Origin: Gnetum montanum
Taxonomy: Eukaryota; Streptophyta; Gnetopsida; Gnetales; Gnetaceae
Length of the DNA: 64,000 bases
Reading direction: 5' to 3'
NCBI GenBank assembly: GCA_015680685.1
Contig: MNCI01027022.1
Location: forward strand, 223,078 to 287,077
Part shown: positions 35,324 to 46,832 of the stretch, piece by piece
Numbering within the stretch: the stretch's first letter is position 1
Layout of the letters: every line of letters begins with the position of its first letter
Notes under the pieces: model-generated
What the model saw: only the letters and a program-made list of their open reading frames with translations
What the model was told of the DNA's origin: nothing
The model's database searches: none
Program-made: the position numbers and the translations under genes

Positions 35324-37386
35324 ATGTCTCTCTCACAAGATCATGATAATGCAACCACTAGTAAGGCAATTCATTGGAGAACCAACGAATTATATGATGA
35401 TGAAGATGAAGTTTGGAGTACTCAATCTTATGTAGGGGTCTCATATGTTCATGAACAAAGACAACATCATCCCAACTCACAAATTCATAACCCACCTAGT
35501 GATGATGAACCCCTGCTGGCCACTAAGAGCCTAATGCATATACAAGAGGCTGTTCAAATATCCCACAGGCATCGCGACGAAAGTTGTCTACCCAAGCTTG
35601 ATTTAAATAACTTTTCCAAGTTTTCAGGAGGCTATGATTTAGATCCACAACATCATTTACAAGCCTTCCATGATGCATGTGTATGGAACAATATTGATAA
35701 TTGATGGCAAAAACTTAAGATTTTTCCTATGACACTCGTTGGCCAAGAAAAAGTATGGTATAGGTCTTTAAAACCAAAATCAATTTGACGTTGGTCAACA
35801 ATGGTAGAAATCTTCACTAAAAGATATCAAACCTATGCAAGAGTGTCAGCCTTGAGGAGAAAAATCCAAAAATGGGAACAGGGGCAACATGAACCCTTGG
35901 ACATGGCCTTACAAAGATACTATTCGTTGTTAAAAAATTTCCCAGGCCATGAATTCTCTGAGGAAAGGCTAATGTATCACATCATGGATGGGCTCTGTAA
36001 TGTAACAAGGGAGACCCTAGGGATGTATGCCTGAGGTCAACTATATGAGCTACGAACCCACTAATTCCAAGAGCTTATCAAGTGGGTAGCAAAAGAAGAA
36101 GGAGAAATAGCTAAATGGGAGAATGTTGAAAAATCTCAACATGACTAAACTCTTAAAGTAACAAAGGTACATAATCATAAAGAGGAGAAATCAACTCACC
36201 TCGAGGAGGTGAAACCATTTCTATCTTTGCCAATACTATAATCACTAGATGAAATTAAGGTAAAGATCAATAAGATGACAAAATGGGTACATGAAAAATG
36301 TGGAGAATATGCCCACATTAGTAGAGGTGGAATTATGCCAAATCAATAAACAGGACAGGACACCACGCAATAATCACAACAAAGGGTTGAAGACAATAAG
36401 AATAGGAGCTCAACTACCAATCATATGTATCAATGTAATGTTTGCCTATACTATCACCCCAAAGGCCAATGCCCAATCTTGTCACATTTACATGAGCATT
36501 GGGGAGGAATGTTACATCCAGACTTCGTATAGAAATACCATATTCAACCACAATGGCAAAAACCCCAGTTGTGGGGGAGGCCACCACCAAACTGACCATA
36601 CCCTTCGTATGTCGTGACACCAAACATTCATTATGTTCAACACCCTATTTCTCCAACTGGATCAACATCCTCTACCTCACCTCATCATTATCATTCTCCC
36701 AAGTACTATCCACCCATGTCCTCTCCAACAAGATCACCACCTCATGTTCCTTGCACTTCTCCTTGCCCTTAATATTACCATCATTCACCTCCTTCTACAT
36801 CACCACCAATTGTGCCAGAAGGTTTTGCACCACAGCATCAACCCACAAATGTTACTTATGCTACTATTGTCAATAGTAGTGGGAATCCTCCACAAAGTTA
36901 GGAGCATCCTTTCTTTAGGTGTGGTCGTAGAATGAGATAGTACAGTTTTGAAACCACTGCATCCTCCAACTCAGCATAAGCCCAACACTATGATGCACCT
37001 TCCTCTTTGAACTCAACGCCTCATGTTACTTATTAGGGCCATCAATTAATGCTCCAACAACCATGTGGCCTAATGAATATAGCCATGTATGGAGACATAT
37101 CAATCCTTGCATACCATCTTACGCTCATGGGTGCCATAGTGGGTTAGCTCCTTATCATATGACCACATCTTATAATCTGCCCCACTATGCTTACTTTAAT
37201 CAAGTGCGTGAACCCCAATTTGGGTATATTCCAACCACCACATCAAAGGACACCTAATGGTTTGGATATGATCAAACTCCAATGTTCCCAAAATTCTTGG
37301 ATTCAAATTTTTCATTTATTAATTCTAGCCATACTCAAAGGATTAGTTATGGGGGATATCCTCTATTCTGACAAGCAGAATTAGTA
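35324..37386 (+). pseudogene. gag: Element C gag with long Pro/His-rich tail
   Basis: ATG at 35324 (MSLSQDHDNATTSKAIHW), open to 35704. It lacks the N-terminal and Arg/Asp-rich domains of the other gags and goes almost directly to DDEPLLATKSLMHIQEAVQI (35501). Capsid core: HHLQAFHDACVWNNIDN (about 35652) and FTKRYQTYARVSALRRKIQK (35814). A well-kept zinc knuckle is at 36433 (C-N-V-C-L-Y-Y-H-P-K-G-Q-C, then SHLHEH). A Ser/Pro/His/Tyr-rich tail runs 36640-37386. A few stops. Confidence 0.8.
36433..36471 (+). other. Element C gag zinc knuckle, CX2CX3HX4C
   Basis: C-N-V-C-L-Y-Y-H-P-K-G-Q-C with a downstream S-H pair, intact and in frame. It has the same non-standard spacing as element D and the clearest copy of the motif. 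Confidence 0.75.
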
Positions 37387-38756
37387 AATGTTTTTCCTTT
37401 TCTTTGATTTTACAATTTTTTGTTTTCCAATTCTTCATTTTCAAAATGTTGTTTTTTGATTTTTTTAATTTCTAATTTTTCATCTTTCAATTTTTTGTTT
37501 TATATTTTTATGGGTAATCTCATCTATAAATAAAACACTCATGTGACTCGTTGGTTGAGGTGTTATTCTATGCTATCAAGTCTCAGGTAATTACTTATTG
37601 CCCACAACATCCACCCATCCATTCTATTAATAAGAGGTTCTACTTTGAGTATGATGATATTCTTGCCATCATTAAAACTTAAAGTAATTTTGTGCTCATT
37701 ATGCCTAGAGCGAAGAATGATGGACTAAGAAGGAATGGCCAGGGTGTGACATCAAGAGGACTTGTGGATTCTTTTTAGTGATATCTGTAGGTGCTATCAT
37801 GTAGCCTAGTTGTACTAAGATCCTTGTAGATCCAACGAAAAATGGAAGTAAGAGTAATAAGGGTGTCAATAAAGAAACTCAATGCTGTTCTGGGGGTCCC
37901 ATTGGAAAGACATGCACCCATGCCTAAAGATTGGTGGCTTCTCCAATTCACTGTTGGAAAGGACAAAGTGCCAAAGTGGCTAAAAAAAACATGCTGCCAA
38001 GCAATTCTAAAACACTCCTCCCTTGGAAAAATGCCAAGTGATTGTATACCTTTCTGTCATGGTGCTTTTATGGTTGTCCATCATTGGATGAAACAATGCG
38101 ATGTCACTGATCGGAAGAATGGACTTGATCTTGATTTTGGAGTGACTGGCTAATGACACATTAATCACGTTGTACACTCAAGATTCATTGTGCCCACGGT
38201 CAGTCACCTCATGTCCCAATCTCTGCAATCCCTTCTATGATTCAACTCATCTCGTTGCCCATGTATTTTTGACTTGTGTCTTATGTCACATAGAACTCAT
38301 ATCTCGTAATGGTGGTATCTACATGTGTGTATGTTGTAAACTAGTGTGGATTACATTTACCCCTTTTAGTACCTACAAACATTTTCAGGTGTGGTTACGT
38401 AAGGCCATGATCGGTAGGAACTTGCTTTGGGGAGGAACCACTTGTGTAACTTTTGTAATTTGCACTCATTGCACATCATCATCACATCACCTTATACCCT
38501 TCGAGTATTGCGTTACTATAATAATCTTTCCCTTTATCATCATTTTAAATTCCCATGTTCCTATGCACCAAGACATGTCCTTTTTTCTCATCCTATTCAT
38601 GAATTTCTTTGTCAAATTCCACTTCATTACACTTCTGGTACCTTTCGGTCTCTTCAATGTTATCCTACATCTTTCGAATTAACCTTAAATACTTCATTTC
38701 TGGCCTTGGAAATTTGAAAATTCATCAATTTTTCCAAGTACCCTATTTTGAAAAGG

Positions 38757-38850
38757 ACATGATATCGAGTACCCAATACCGAGTCTGACACAATATTAGG
38801 TCCACACTAGTGGGTACGCAATATTGCATCTATAAAAACTATATATAGGG
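38757..38850 (+). promoter_or_regulatory. U3-like internal promoter candidate of element C
   Basis: Contains GATATCGAG, CACTAGTG and the palindrome GCAATATTGC, then CTATAAAAACTATATATAG as a TATA region (about 38830-38848). The style and order (palindromes, then TATA) copy C's own LTR U3. Inferred to drive ORF2. Confidence 0.45.
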
Positions 38851-39022
38851 ACCCCATCATGCACGTCAACATCATTTTTCACTGTTCATGCAAGTGGAGT
38901 TGTTGAAATTTTCTTTCATGAATTCTGATGCTCTGAGCACCTATCATTCCAACTTCCATATCTTGCTCATTAACGCTCTGATTCTCATTCCAATTGAACT
39001 TGTCTAAACCTAAAGCGTTTGA

Positions 39023-39040
39023 CTTAGTCGTGGGGAAAGG
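39023..39040 (+). other. Internal polypurine-like tract of element C
   Basis: CTTAGTCGTGGGGAAAGG: the same TTAGTCGTGGGG core as the tract before the 3' LTR (42318-42332), here about 310 bp upstream of ORF2. Confidence 0.55.
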
Positions 39041-39352
39041 GTACGCTCCAAGTTGCGCATAGTTTTTTAGAATTCATCGTTGCCTAAAGGATACCATAAA
39101 GGATATGTGACCATAAAAATGCTAGAAACGTTTGCCAAATTAAATTTACTTCTTCACCCAGAACATCAAAAATTATTTTTGGAGTCACCTAGTCGAATTG
39201 GGTCCAATATCAAAACTTTTAGGGGAATTTTCATGAAAATTGCTAACTCTGAATCACACTAGACAAGAAATGAATTTATTAGAGGCAATAAGTAAGGTAT
39301 AAATCAAATTTTGTGAACAGTCTTATTGATAATCGATCCCGTGTGATTACAG

Positions 39353-42153
39353 ATGATCCCTAAAAGAGGATACTAAGGAGGACCCTCTCAGGGTGCATCC
39401 AAACGACCAAGGAGACGTAGAGGCTAGGCGTCTCTTGAGGATCATATAGATAAGGAGGTACAATCATTCAACATCCATCAGGAACCTCCTATTACTGTGT
39501 AATCGGGACATGTCGAAGGTGGAGACGACGAAGCACCTAAACAAGGACAACATCTTACATTGTCTTCGAAATGTGTTCAGGCAATTCGTGAAAGGTCCAT
39601 GTCCGCAGCTGTGATTATGGAACTTAATTTTGGACCTTTCATTGAGTTTTCTCCTGAAGTAGTTAGGGACCAACTTAAAGGGTCTCTAATGTGGGCTATT
39701 CTCTTTGAAAGTGGTGATTGGTACCTGGGAGAGACGTACCAATTTTGGCACAACAAAGAAGAAGGCACCACCATTAATATTAGTGGTATTTCTATTGATT
39801 TCTCTGCCAAAGCCATTTTGGAAGTTCTAAATCTTCCAAATACAAGGCCAAAGGTTGCTGACTTGTCCACTCGTTCTGATGCTGATTCACAAAAAATATG
39901 GTTGAAAAGGATGTACGGTAAGGAAGATAAAGCATATGAAGAGCTTACACTTGAAGAGAGAGTCTACTTCAAAATCGGCACATAGCACATTTTTCCAATA
40001 AAAGGTTTAAACAGAATTTTCACATATGCAGCTAGAGGAAGTGCCATCTTGATGGACAAGGTTAATGCCAACCTATCCTATTTATATCTTACAGAAATTT
40101 TAAGGTGGTTTGAAGAACGCAAGACAAGGAAGTTCACATTGCCCTTCTCTTGTCTCATCAGAAAGCTGTGCCGACGTGCTAGAATTCTGGGGTACATCAA
40201 TAATGTCCCTAAAAAGGCAAAAAATGCTTCATTTTCTGAATTACTGAAACTACCAGCTCCAAGGAAAAATTTTGGTGAGACATTGGAGCCAGAATAAGAA
40301 CATATGGTGGGGCCCACTACACCTCAAACTGCAAGGCCTAGCCAACTTCTAGGCACAAGGCACAGTCAACAATAAGAAGTGGGGCCCAGCACATAGCCTA
40401 TAGGCTAGCAAGACCAACCACCACCACCACTGCAGGATTATCGACCGTCGATGAGGCATCTCATGGCCATCACTAAAACGGTTAGTTGGGGAAGCTATGA
40501 TGAAACCAATCTCTTCAGGGTCATCGATGATGTCGTATGACCCACGGTCTCAATTGATCATGCATGGGGTGAGGTGTCTATTCAAATAGGAGGAGGGGAA
40601 TCACACTAGTGACAACAGATCTCTGGAAATGCTACATCTTTTCAGGTGCAATTAGAAACTAGTAAAGGTCCACAGTAGTGGTCATGCAGCACCAAGATGT
40701 AGTGGAAGTAGCAGAAGTGGTCATAGACTACATCAAGAAATTACTTAATGTCCTTGTTGTGCCACTGATAGATTTTACAAGAGCACACGATGCTCAAACC
40801 TTGGTTGGTCCCTCAATGAATCCTACAGATCAAGAGGATGTTCTAGATCGGTTGCTGCAGACAGGATAAGTGATGACGTCCTTGTTTGACATCCCTCAAG
40901 ATGTCACAGCAACATAGTCAGATCTCATCTCTACAAAAGAGAAGCTGGTCATGACAGAGGTCAAGGCCAAGCATGTAGAGGAGGATTTAAAAAGACTCTA
41001 AGAAACGCTCATCATCCTACAAGCTGCATAGTGGGATCCGTTCCAATTCATCCTTGCAGACTAGCTAGAATTCTTTGGGATAGAGCAGATGAATAAATTG
41101 CTAGAGGAGAATAAAAAAGTGGCTGAGGAAAAAGAGAAGGCTAATTGGGATGCTTCTAAGGCACAAGCTCAAATGTATGCGTAGGCCAAAGCACTCAAGG
41201 CCTTATAAGAAGAAAATAAATGCCTTGCCATCGAAATTCTCCAGTTGACTATAGTAGAAAAATAAAAGAATGTTCTCGAAGAAAATTTTTAGCAATTGCA
41301 AGAATAATTAATAATGGTCAACCAGGATATGAATCACTTGGCTAGAGAAAATAGAACCCTCACAATGGAGAAGGTATGTGTGATATGTCAAAAGATAGTG
41401 ATTGAAATAAGCACGTGGTAGAATGAGGCCAAGTGACATGAGAAGCTCAAAGAGCATTTCAAAGACTAGGTGGGGATGTATAAGCAAGTGATTGATAAAG
41501 AAATCCATATGGGCAAAGCCCACATTAACATACTCAGTGCTTAGAACATTGATTGGTGGGCCATATTGGATACTTATGCCTTCGTCCACCAAGCTGAACT
41601 GAAAAGCCAAGACCTACAAATATAAGACCTCATAGAGTACATGGAGTTGGAAAACTTGTAGTATGCCAACTTGGCTAGGGTGATAGCAAGGTGCCTGAGA
41701 ACAAAATTGGAAAAGTAGGTAGCAACCACCTACGCAAAGTATGAAATAGAATTTTTTGAACACAAGAAGATATTGCAAAAATTAGAATTGGCAAATTCTG
41801 AATTAGAGGTGGTCAAAACTAGCTACTAAGGATAGAAGGATGTCACGACAAATTTGGATCGATGACTCATAGACTACCAAGAATGCAAAGACAAAGCTAG
41901 AGCCTATGAAGAGGAACGACAGTTGTTTATGGCTTGGTACGTCAAGGCAAATCAGATGTTTCTACAACTGCTATGCCCATGGGAGGTGCCGACTCTATCA
42001 AACATTGGAGCATTAGCATGGATGGCACAGGATCCCCAAACTGAAGAAGAAAAGCTCCAGGCACTCCTTTAGAGACATCCATTTCCAAAACCTGGAGCAC
42101 AAGATAAGGGGAAGAAACCCATGGAGGAGCCACCACCACCAGGAACCACATGA
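39353..42153 (+). pseudogene. Element C ORF2: plant-transposon-like domain plus coiled coil
   Basis: About 930 codons from ATG 39353 to TGA 42151; the most complete ORF2. Residues about 70-310 (39560-40290) contain ISGISIDFSAKAILEVLNLP, a SAILMDKVNANLSYLYLTEI block and FTLPFSCLIRKLCRRARI. This pattern is characteristic of the 'putative plant transposon protein' domain (Pfam PF20167 type, from memory). A Pro/Gln-rich linker (about 40300-40440) follows, then a Glu/Lys/Leu heptad-rich coiled coil (about 40920-41830). The conserved end is LCPWEVPTLSNIGALAW (about 41971), finishing EEPPPPGTT. Function unknown. Several stops. Confidence 0.75.
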
Positions 42154-42317
42154 GTTCCAACAAATTTTGTTTTTTTGTAAATTCTATGTCTATGTCTCAA
42201 TTTTTTTTTTCAATTCCACACTACAGCATGAGTAATTCCTAGTTAGTCAACAATCCCATACGTATTCACTGTGTAATCAATCGAACTCATTCTCATGACT
42301 TGAGGACGAGTTGTTAT

Positions 42318-42332
42318 TCAGTCATGGGGGTA
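42318..42332 (+). other. 3' polypurine tract of element C
   Basis: TCAGTCATGGGGGTA directly before the 3' LTR. Confidence 0.75.
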
Positions 42333-43200
42333 TGATGAATCATGTTTTACTAGGCCTCGATATCAGATCCTCAATATCAGGTATGTGATATCGTAGCCTG
42401 GATAATGATATTGAATACATGATATCGTGATTCCTGTTTGGACCTATAAATAACACATTCGGGCGCACAAAAAAAGGAAGCAGTTGGTAAGTGTAAGTGT
42501 AGAGTCTTTTTTTTGTCAGTTTTCAATTTGTTTCAATTCTTTCCCTAGTGCATGGCCATAGTGTGATGATTGTAATTGTACGGAACCTTTATTCGAGTGT
42601 GACGTACTTGGACATGCACATGATTGGCAATAAAGATCGAGATTACTCCATCGTTGTAGCATTCACTTAGCTTTTAATTATTTTAATTGTTAATTGTTAT
42701 TTATTATTTTCTTTGTTAATATTTCTTTATCATCATTTACTATTCTTGTTATTGAATGCGGAATGAGTACAACTTAATCATGAATATTTAAGTATAACTA
42801 CTTGGTAACCCAACAACGTATCTACGAGTGCTCAAGTAATATGCGCTTAGTAATCCCAGAAGTAGTACACGAGGTCCAAGATGCACACAGATGATTAAGA
42901 ACAAATGCTCATCACACTAAGGCTAGTTTAGATTTTGCTTCTCATCACCTATTAGCTTAAAACAAGATTATTTTCTATTGTCTCAAGGAGTAGCACTAGT
43001 TTAGGATCACATCATTCGCCTCACTTTGGACTAAACCATACGTGACCAAGTAAATACTAGTCCAGGTGGGAAGACAGTGAACTATGATCAACGTGTAACT
43101 ATGTAGATACCACAACTAGTCCATTTTTAGAGTTCAACTGGATCATGCGTGAACACTTGTATTTGTATGGTTGAGTGTAGGGGTACCTAGCCACTCATCA
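42333..43200 (+). repeat. 3' LTR of element C
   Basis: 868 bp, TGATGAAT...CTCATCA, nearly co-linear with the 5' LTR. The GATATC palindromes have lost one arm base each by transitions (for example CATGATATCGTG). Confidence 0.95.
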
Positions 43201-43720
43201 AAAGTTAATCAAAACACCAATCCTCCAAACTCTAGATTGGTCTAAGCCCTTACACATAATGATAGATGCTTTAAATTATGCACTGGGTATAGTGCTAATG
43301 CAACTGGATTATCAAAAAAGGCCATATTATATACATTGTGTTAGCAAAAGTATCACCAGAGCATAGTTTGATTACACCATCATCGAGAAAGAGCTTATGG
43401 TAGTGGTGTACACACTAGAAAAATTTAGACACTATGTGCTCAAGTACCCCATTTACATCCATACAAATCATAGTGTGATAAGATTCCTAATGAACAAACC
43501 AATGGTAAGTCCTAGGATGATCAAATGACTCATCATATTACAAGAATTTGACATTATCATGATTGACAAGAAAGGCAGAGAAAATGTAAGAATAAATCAC
43601 CTGTCAAGGTTAAGATGGGAACCATAGGACCAAGAAGAACCATTATCATATCAATTTCTAGATGAAAACTTGTTCACAAGGACAATAATGGCTATTAACT
43701 CAACAACGAAATCATGGACT
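43201..43720 (+). pseudogene. pol: Element B RNase H domain (3' of element C)
   Basis: KLIKTPILQTLDWSKPLHIM (about 43202) then DALNYALGIVLMQ, followed by IEKELMVVVYTLEKFRHYVL (about 43384) and NVRINHLSRLRW (about 43587). Compared with D the order and spacing are preserved. Stops are present. Confidence 0.85.
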
Positions 43721-45003
43721 ATTGATTACATGACCTACTTAACCATGCAAGAACTTCTTGTTGAGTGCAGTAAAAAAAAAAGATCTCCATAAAGTAAAAA
43801 GATATATGGAGATAAATGGGAATCTTTACAAGATCTGTGATGATGGATTAGTATGATGGTGTGTTCTAGAAGATAATCAACAAAGGGTCTTACAAGATGC
43901 ACATGAAGGACCATGTTGTGGTCATTACATTGAGCATATGACAATACTTAAGTTGATGATGGCAGGCTACTTCTGGCCTACTATATTCCAAAATACATAT
44001 AAATTCACCCAATCTTGTGAGAGATGTCAATGATATGAAAGAATAACTACCAAGAATAAAGGGCTACAGTAATGAATTCAACCATTGGAATCATTTGATA
44101 TATGGGAAATTGATTTCATGGGACCCATTGTGCCAATGTTGAATGGGAAAGCTTATATCATAGTGACCATTGACTATTGTAAAAAGTGGGCAGAAGTTAT
44201 TGTAGTTAAGGATTATACAACAAAGATAGTTACTAAATTTTTCCAACATGTGGTACATAGATTTGGTGTACCTAGAATACTCATATCAGATAATGGAACA
44301 CATTTCATAGGTGCTACATTTAAGAAGCTCATGCAACAGCTTGGGGTGAACCATAAATTGACCACACCATATCATCACCAAGCAAATGATCAGGCTAAGG
44401 TAACTAACTGATAAAATTACAAGAATATGGAGTAGAATGGTTAGTCAATTTAGAAAGGATTGGAGCACCAAGTTAAACAATGCTCTATGGGCCTATAGGA
44501 CTACATGAAAACTTCCCCTCAGATATTCATCCTACGAGTTAGTCTTTGGTAAACTACCCATGTTTCCAATCCAGGCAGAGCTATAGACCCTAGCTACTAC
44601 TAGTAAACTTGACCTAGACCTAAGCTTAGCCCAGAAAGAACAATTTATGAATCTCAACCTTTTAGAGGAGAATAGGCTTATAATCTTTATGAGCAATGAA
44701 GTCCATAAGAAGTACTTTAAGCATAGGCATGACATGTGAATGTGCCAAGCATTGATTTAGCCAGGTGATAGGGTCTCATACTATAATCCCAATTATGTCC
44801 CACAAAAAGCTAAGTTCCAAACCCTATGGGAAGAACCATATATCGTCTAGGCAACCTATCCATTTGACGCCATGAAAATTTACCATCCAGCTAGCCTACA
44901 TAAACTCATTCTAGTGAATATCCAATAGGTCAACCCTTATTATGAACATACTAATTATGTTATGGATTCTACCCAGTCCATCAAATCACCTCTACCTATT
45001 TGA
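43720..45003 (+). pseudogene. pol: Element B integrase domain
   Basis: WEIDFMGPIV (44103) and ISDNGTHFIGATFKKLMQQL (about 44283) keep two catalytic Asp residues. The residue 35 positions after the second Asp is Lys (DQAKVTN, about 44392) where Glu is required. Open from 44085 to 44411. The C-terminal part contains YSSYELVFGKLPMFPIQAEL (about 44525) and ends near 45001. Confidence 0.85.
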
Positions 45004-46564
45004 TTTTTAAGTTGACTATCTCTGATAATAGTCGTGGGGGTGTCCCAAGTGACATGTATGTAGCATAATAAATATTTTACTTTTTTATTACATTTTCATA
45101 TTTTTTGATATTTTTTCCATACTTTTATATTTTCCAATTTCTTAATGATTTCTTATTCTTTGACATTTCTAAATTCTTTTACAATTTTTCATTCTTGCTA
45201 TCTTTGCAATTCTAGATGTCTTTTACAATTTTTCTATACTTTGCCATTATTTCACTTATACATATTTTTTGGTTAATTTTTCAATAAAGTGTAGAGAGTA
45301 AAGTAATATGTAGTTTAATAAGGTGAAGATTACCCTATATTATCAAATCAAGAAGGATTGATTACATATATAGTAAGACCACAACATCGATCCACTCATT
45401 TCCAACAATAAGAGGTTCTGACCATGGCCATAATGACATTCTTCTACAATAAAACTAAGAATAAATTTGTGATCAATATGCCTGAATAGAAGAGTGAAGA
45501 GCTAAGTGGGAATGAAAAGGGTGTGACATCAAAGACACTTGTGGATTCTCTAGACCTATTATTATGAGTTCTATCATGTTGTCAAGGATGTATTATTTTC
45601 TTAAGTTCTAACAAAAAATGAAAGTAAAAGTACAATAAGTGTTGCCTTACCATGTCACTAGAAAGACATGTTACCCATGCCTGAAGGTAGTCCTTTAGTA
45701 AGGTTGATATAGTAAAAACAAAATAAATGCACAAAATAAAATTTCTAGGGGTTCCACTAGAAAGACATGTTATCCATGCCTAAAGGTAGGTGGCTTCTTA
45801 GAAATCTCAAAAAATAAAAGTATGCGATTAATATACTCCTTCCTTGAACAACATGTCAAGGGATAATGCTTCTTGCAACCATGGTAGTCTTGTAGTCATT
45901 TGTTTTGGGGATGAAATAATGGAATGCCACTAGAAGTGATACAAACTTGGTTTAGATCTTTGACAAAAAGGTAAATGATTGCTTAACCACATCCATACAT
46001 AAGAATTCATTATGCCTATGGTAAGATACCTCATGTCTAGATCTCTACAATCCATTCTAAATCCACCTCATCTCACTATTATATTTGATCATAATTCTAT
46101 GGTTTCATATAATATAGTATGATTTCTTTCCATTTTGGCAATACTAACATGTGTGTTTGTGAGATAGGTATGCTTTACATTCAACTCCTTGAGTGCCTAT
46201 GGACACTTATAGGCATGGCTATGCAAGGGCACTAAGGGCAGAAGCTTGCTTTTGGGAGAACCCACTTTTATAACTATTGTGTCTCATATCCACCAATCAA
46301 ATCTATATCATCTTGTGCCTTACAATATACTTTAGCACTAAATTTTACTTCTCACAAGTTTTGTAATTTGTCCATACATTCATAACTAACAATCTGTCTC
46401 CTATAAACTTAATAAACTTTCATTGCCTAAGATTTCTTCTTTATGAACTTTGAACATTAAATTCTCATAATGCCAACATCATCCAAGACCCTTTAGAAAA
46501 CCTTCACATATTCCAAACATTCCAATTGACTCATTTTTTCCATTAAAAAATCATCCAAGATTTT

Positions 46565-46660
46565 AAAATTTTCAACGATGATATCGTAGCTACGATGTTG
46601 CATGGCATGCGATGTTACATCTACAATGTTGCACACATAAAAATAGTATATATACATGTG
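46565..46660 (+). promoter_or_regulatory. U3-like internal promoter candidate of element B
   Basis: A GATATC site adjoining the 12-bp perfect palindrome TCGTAGCTACGA, then GCATGC, 'acataaaaatagtatatata' (about 46638) as a TATA region. Equivalent position to 38757-38850 in C. Promoter activity is inferred. Confidence 0.45.
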
Positions 46661-46816
46661 GGAGTTAGAAAAATTTTCATTTTGCCATTTCATAGCAAGA
46701 GGAGTTTTGTAGTTTTTTCTTTGAGCTCTCACAACCTAACTTCCTGAAGCCATAACTTTCTCATCGTAGCTCCAATTTGAAAAATTCTTGAATCTTGTTG
46801 ATAATGGAGCAATCAA

Positions 46817-46832
46817 CTTAGTCATGGGGGAG
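46817..46832 (+). other. Internal polypurine-like tract of element B
   Basis: CTTAGTCATGGGGGAG, almost identical to the tract before B's 3' LTR (50172-50186). A third copy, TAGTCGTGGGGGTG, lies at 45029-45042 at the end of pol. Confidence 0.6.

Larger units (their letters stand above)
37387..39352 (+). other. Element C non-coding interval before ORF2
   Basis: No gene supported; poly-T/A-rich start (37400-37520). It shares blocks with A, B and D ('ggtcccattggaaagacatgcacccatgcc' region at about 37894; 'acatccacccatccatt' at 37609). Near its end are a U3-like palindrome/TATA block (38757-38850) and a polypurine-like tract (39023-39040), then a splice-acceptor-like GATTACAG before the ORF2 ATG. 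Confidence 0.65.
34325..43200 (+). mobile_element. Element C: non-autonomous gypsy-group element (gag + ORF2, no pol)
   Basis: About 8.9 kb with paired LTRs (34325-35191 and 42333-43200), a primer-binding site, gag, a non-coding interval, ORF2 and a polypurine tract. No protease, RT, RNase H or integrase motif can be found between gag (ends about 37386) and ORF2 (starts 39353). Flanking 5-mers GAATT and AAAGT fit an original GAAGT duplication, which restores element B's reading frame exactly. It is the innermost insertion. Confidence 0.9.

Noticed and set aside
37341-37357. Fourth polypurine-like string 'attagttatgggggata' in element C
   Set aside because: It falls inside the readable gag tail and differs in the core from the other tracts; could be coincidence.
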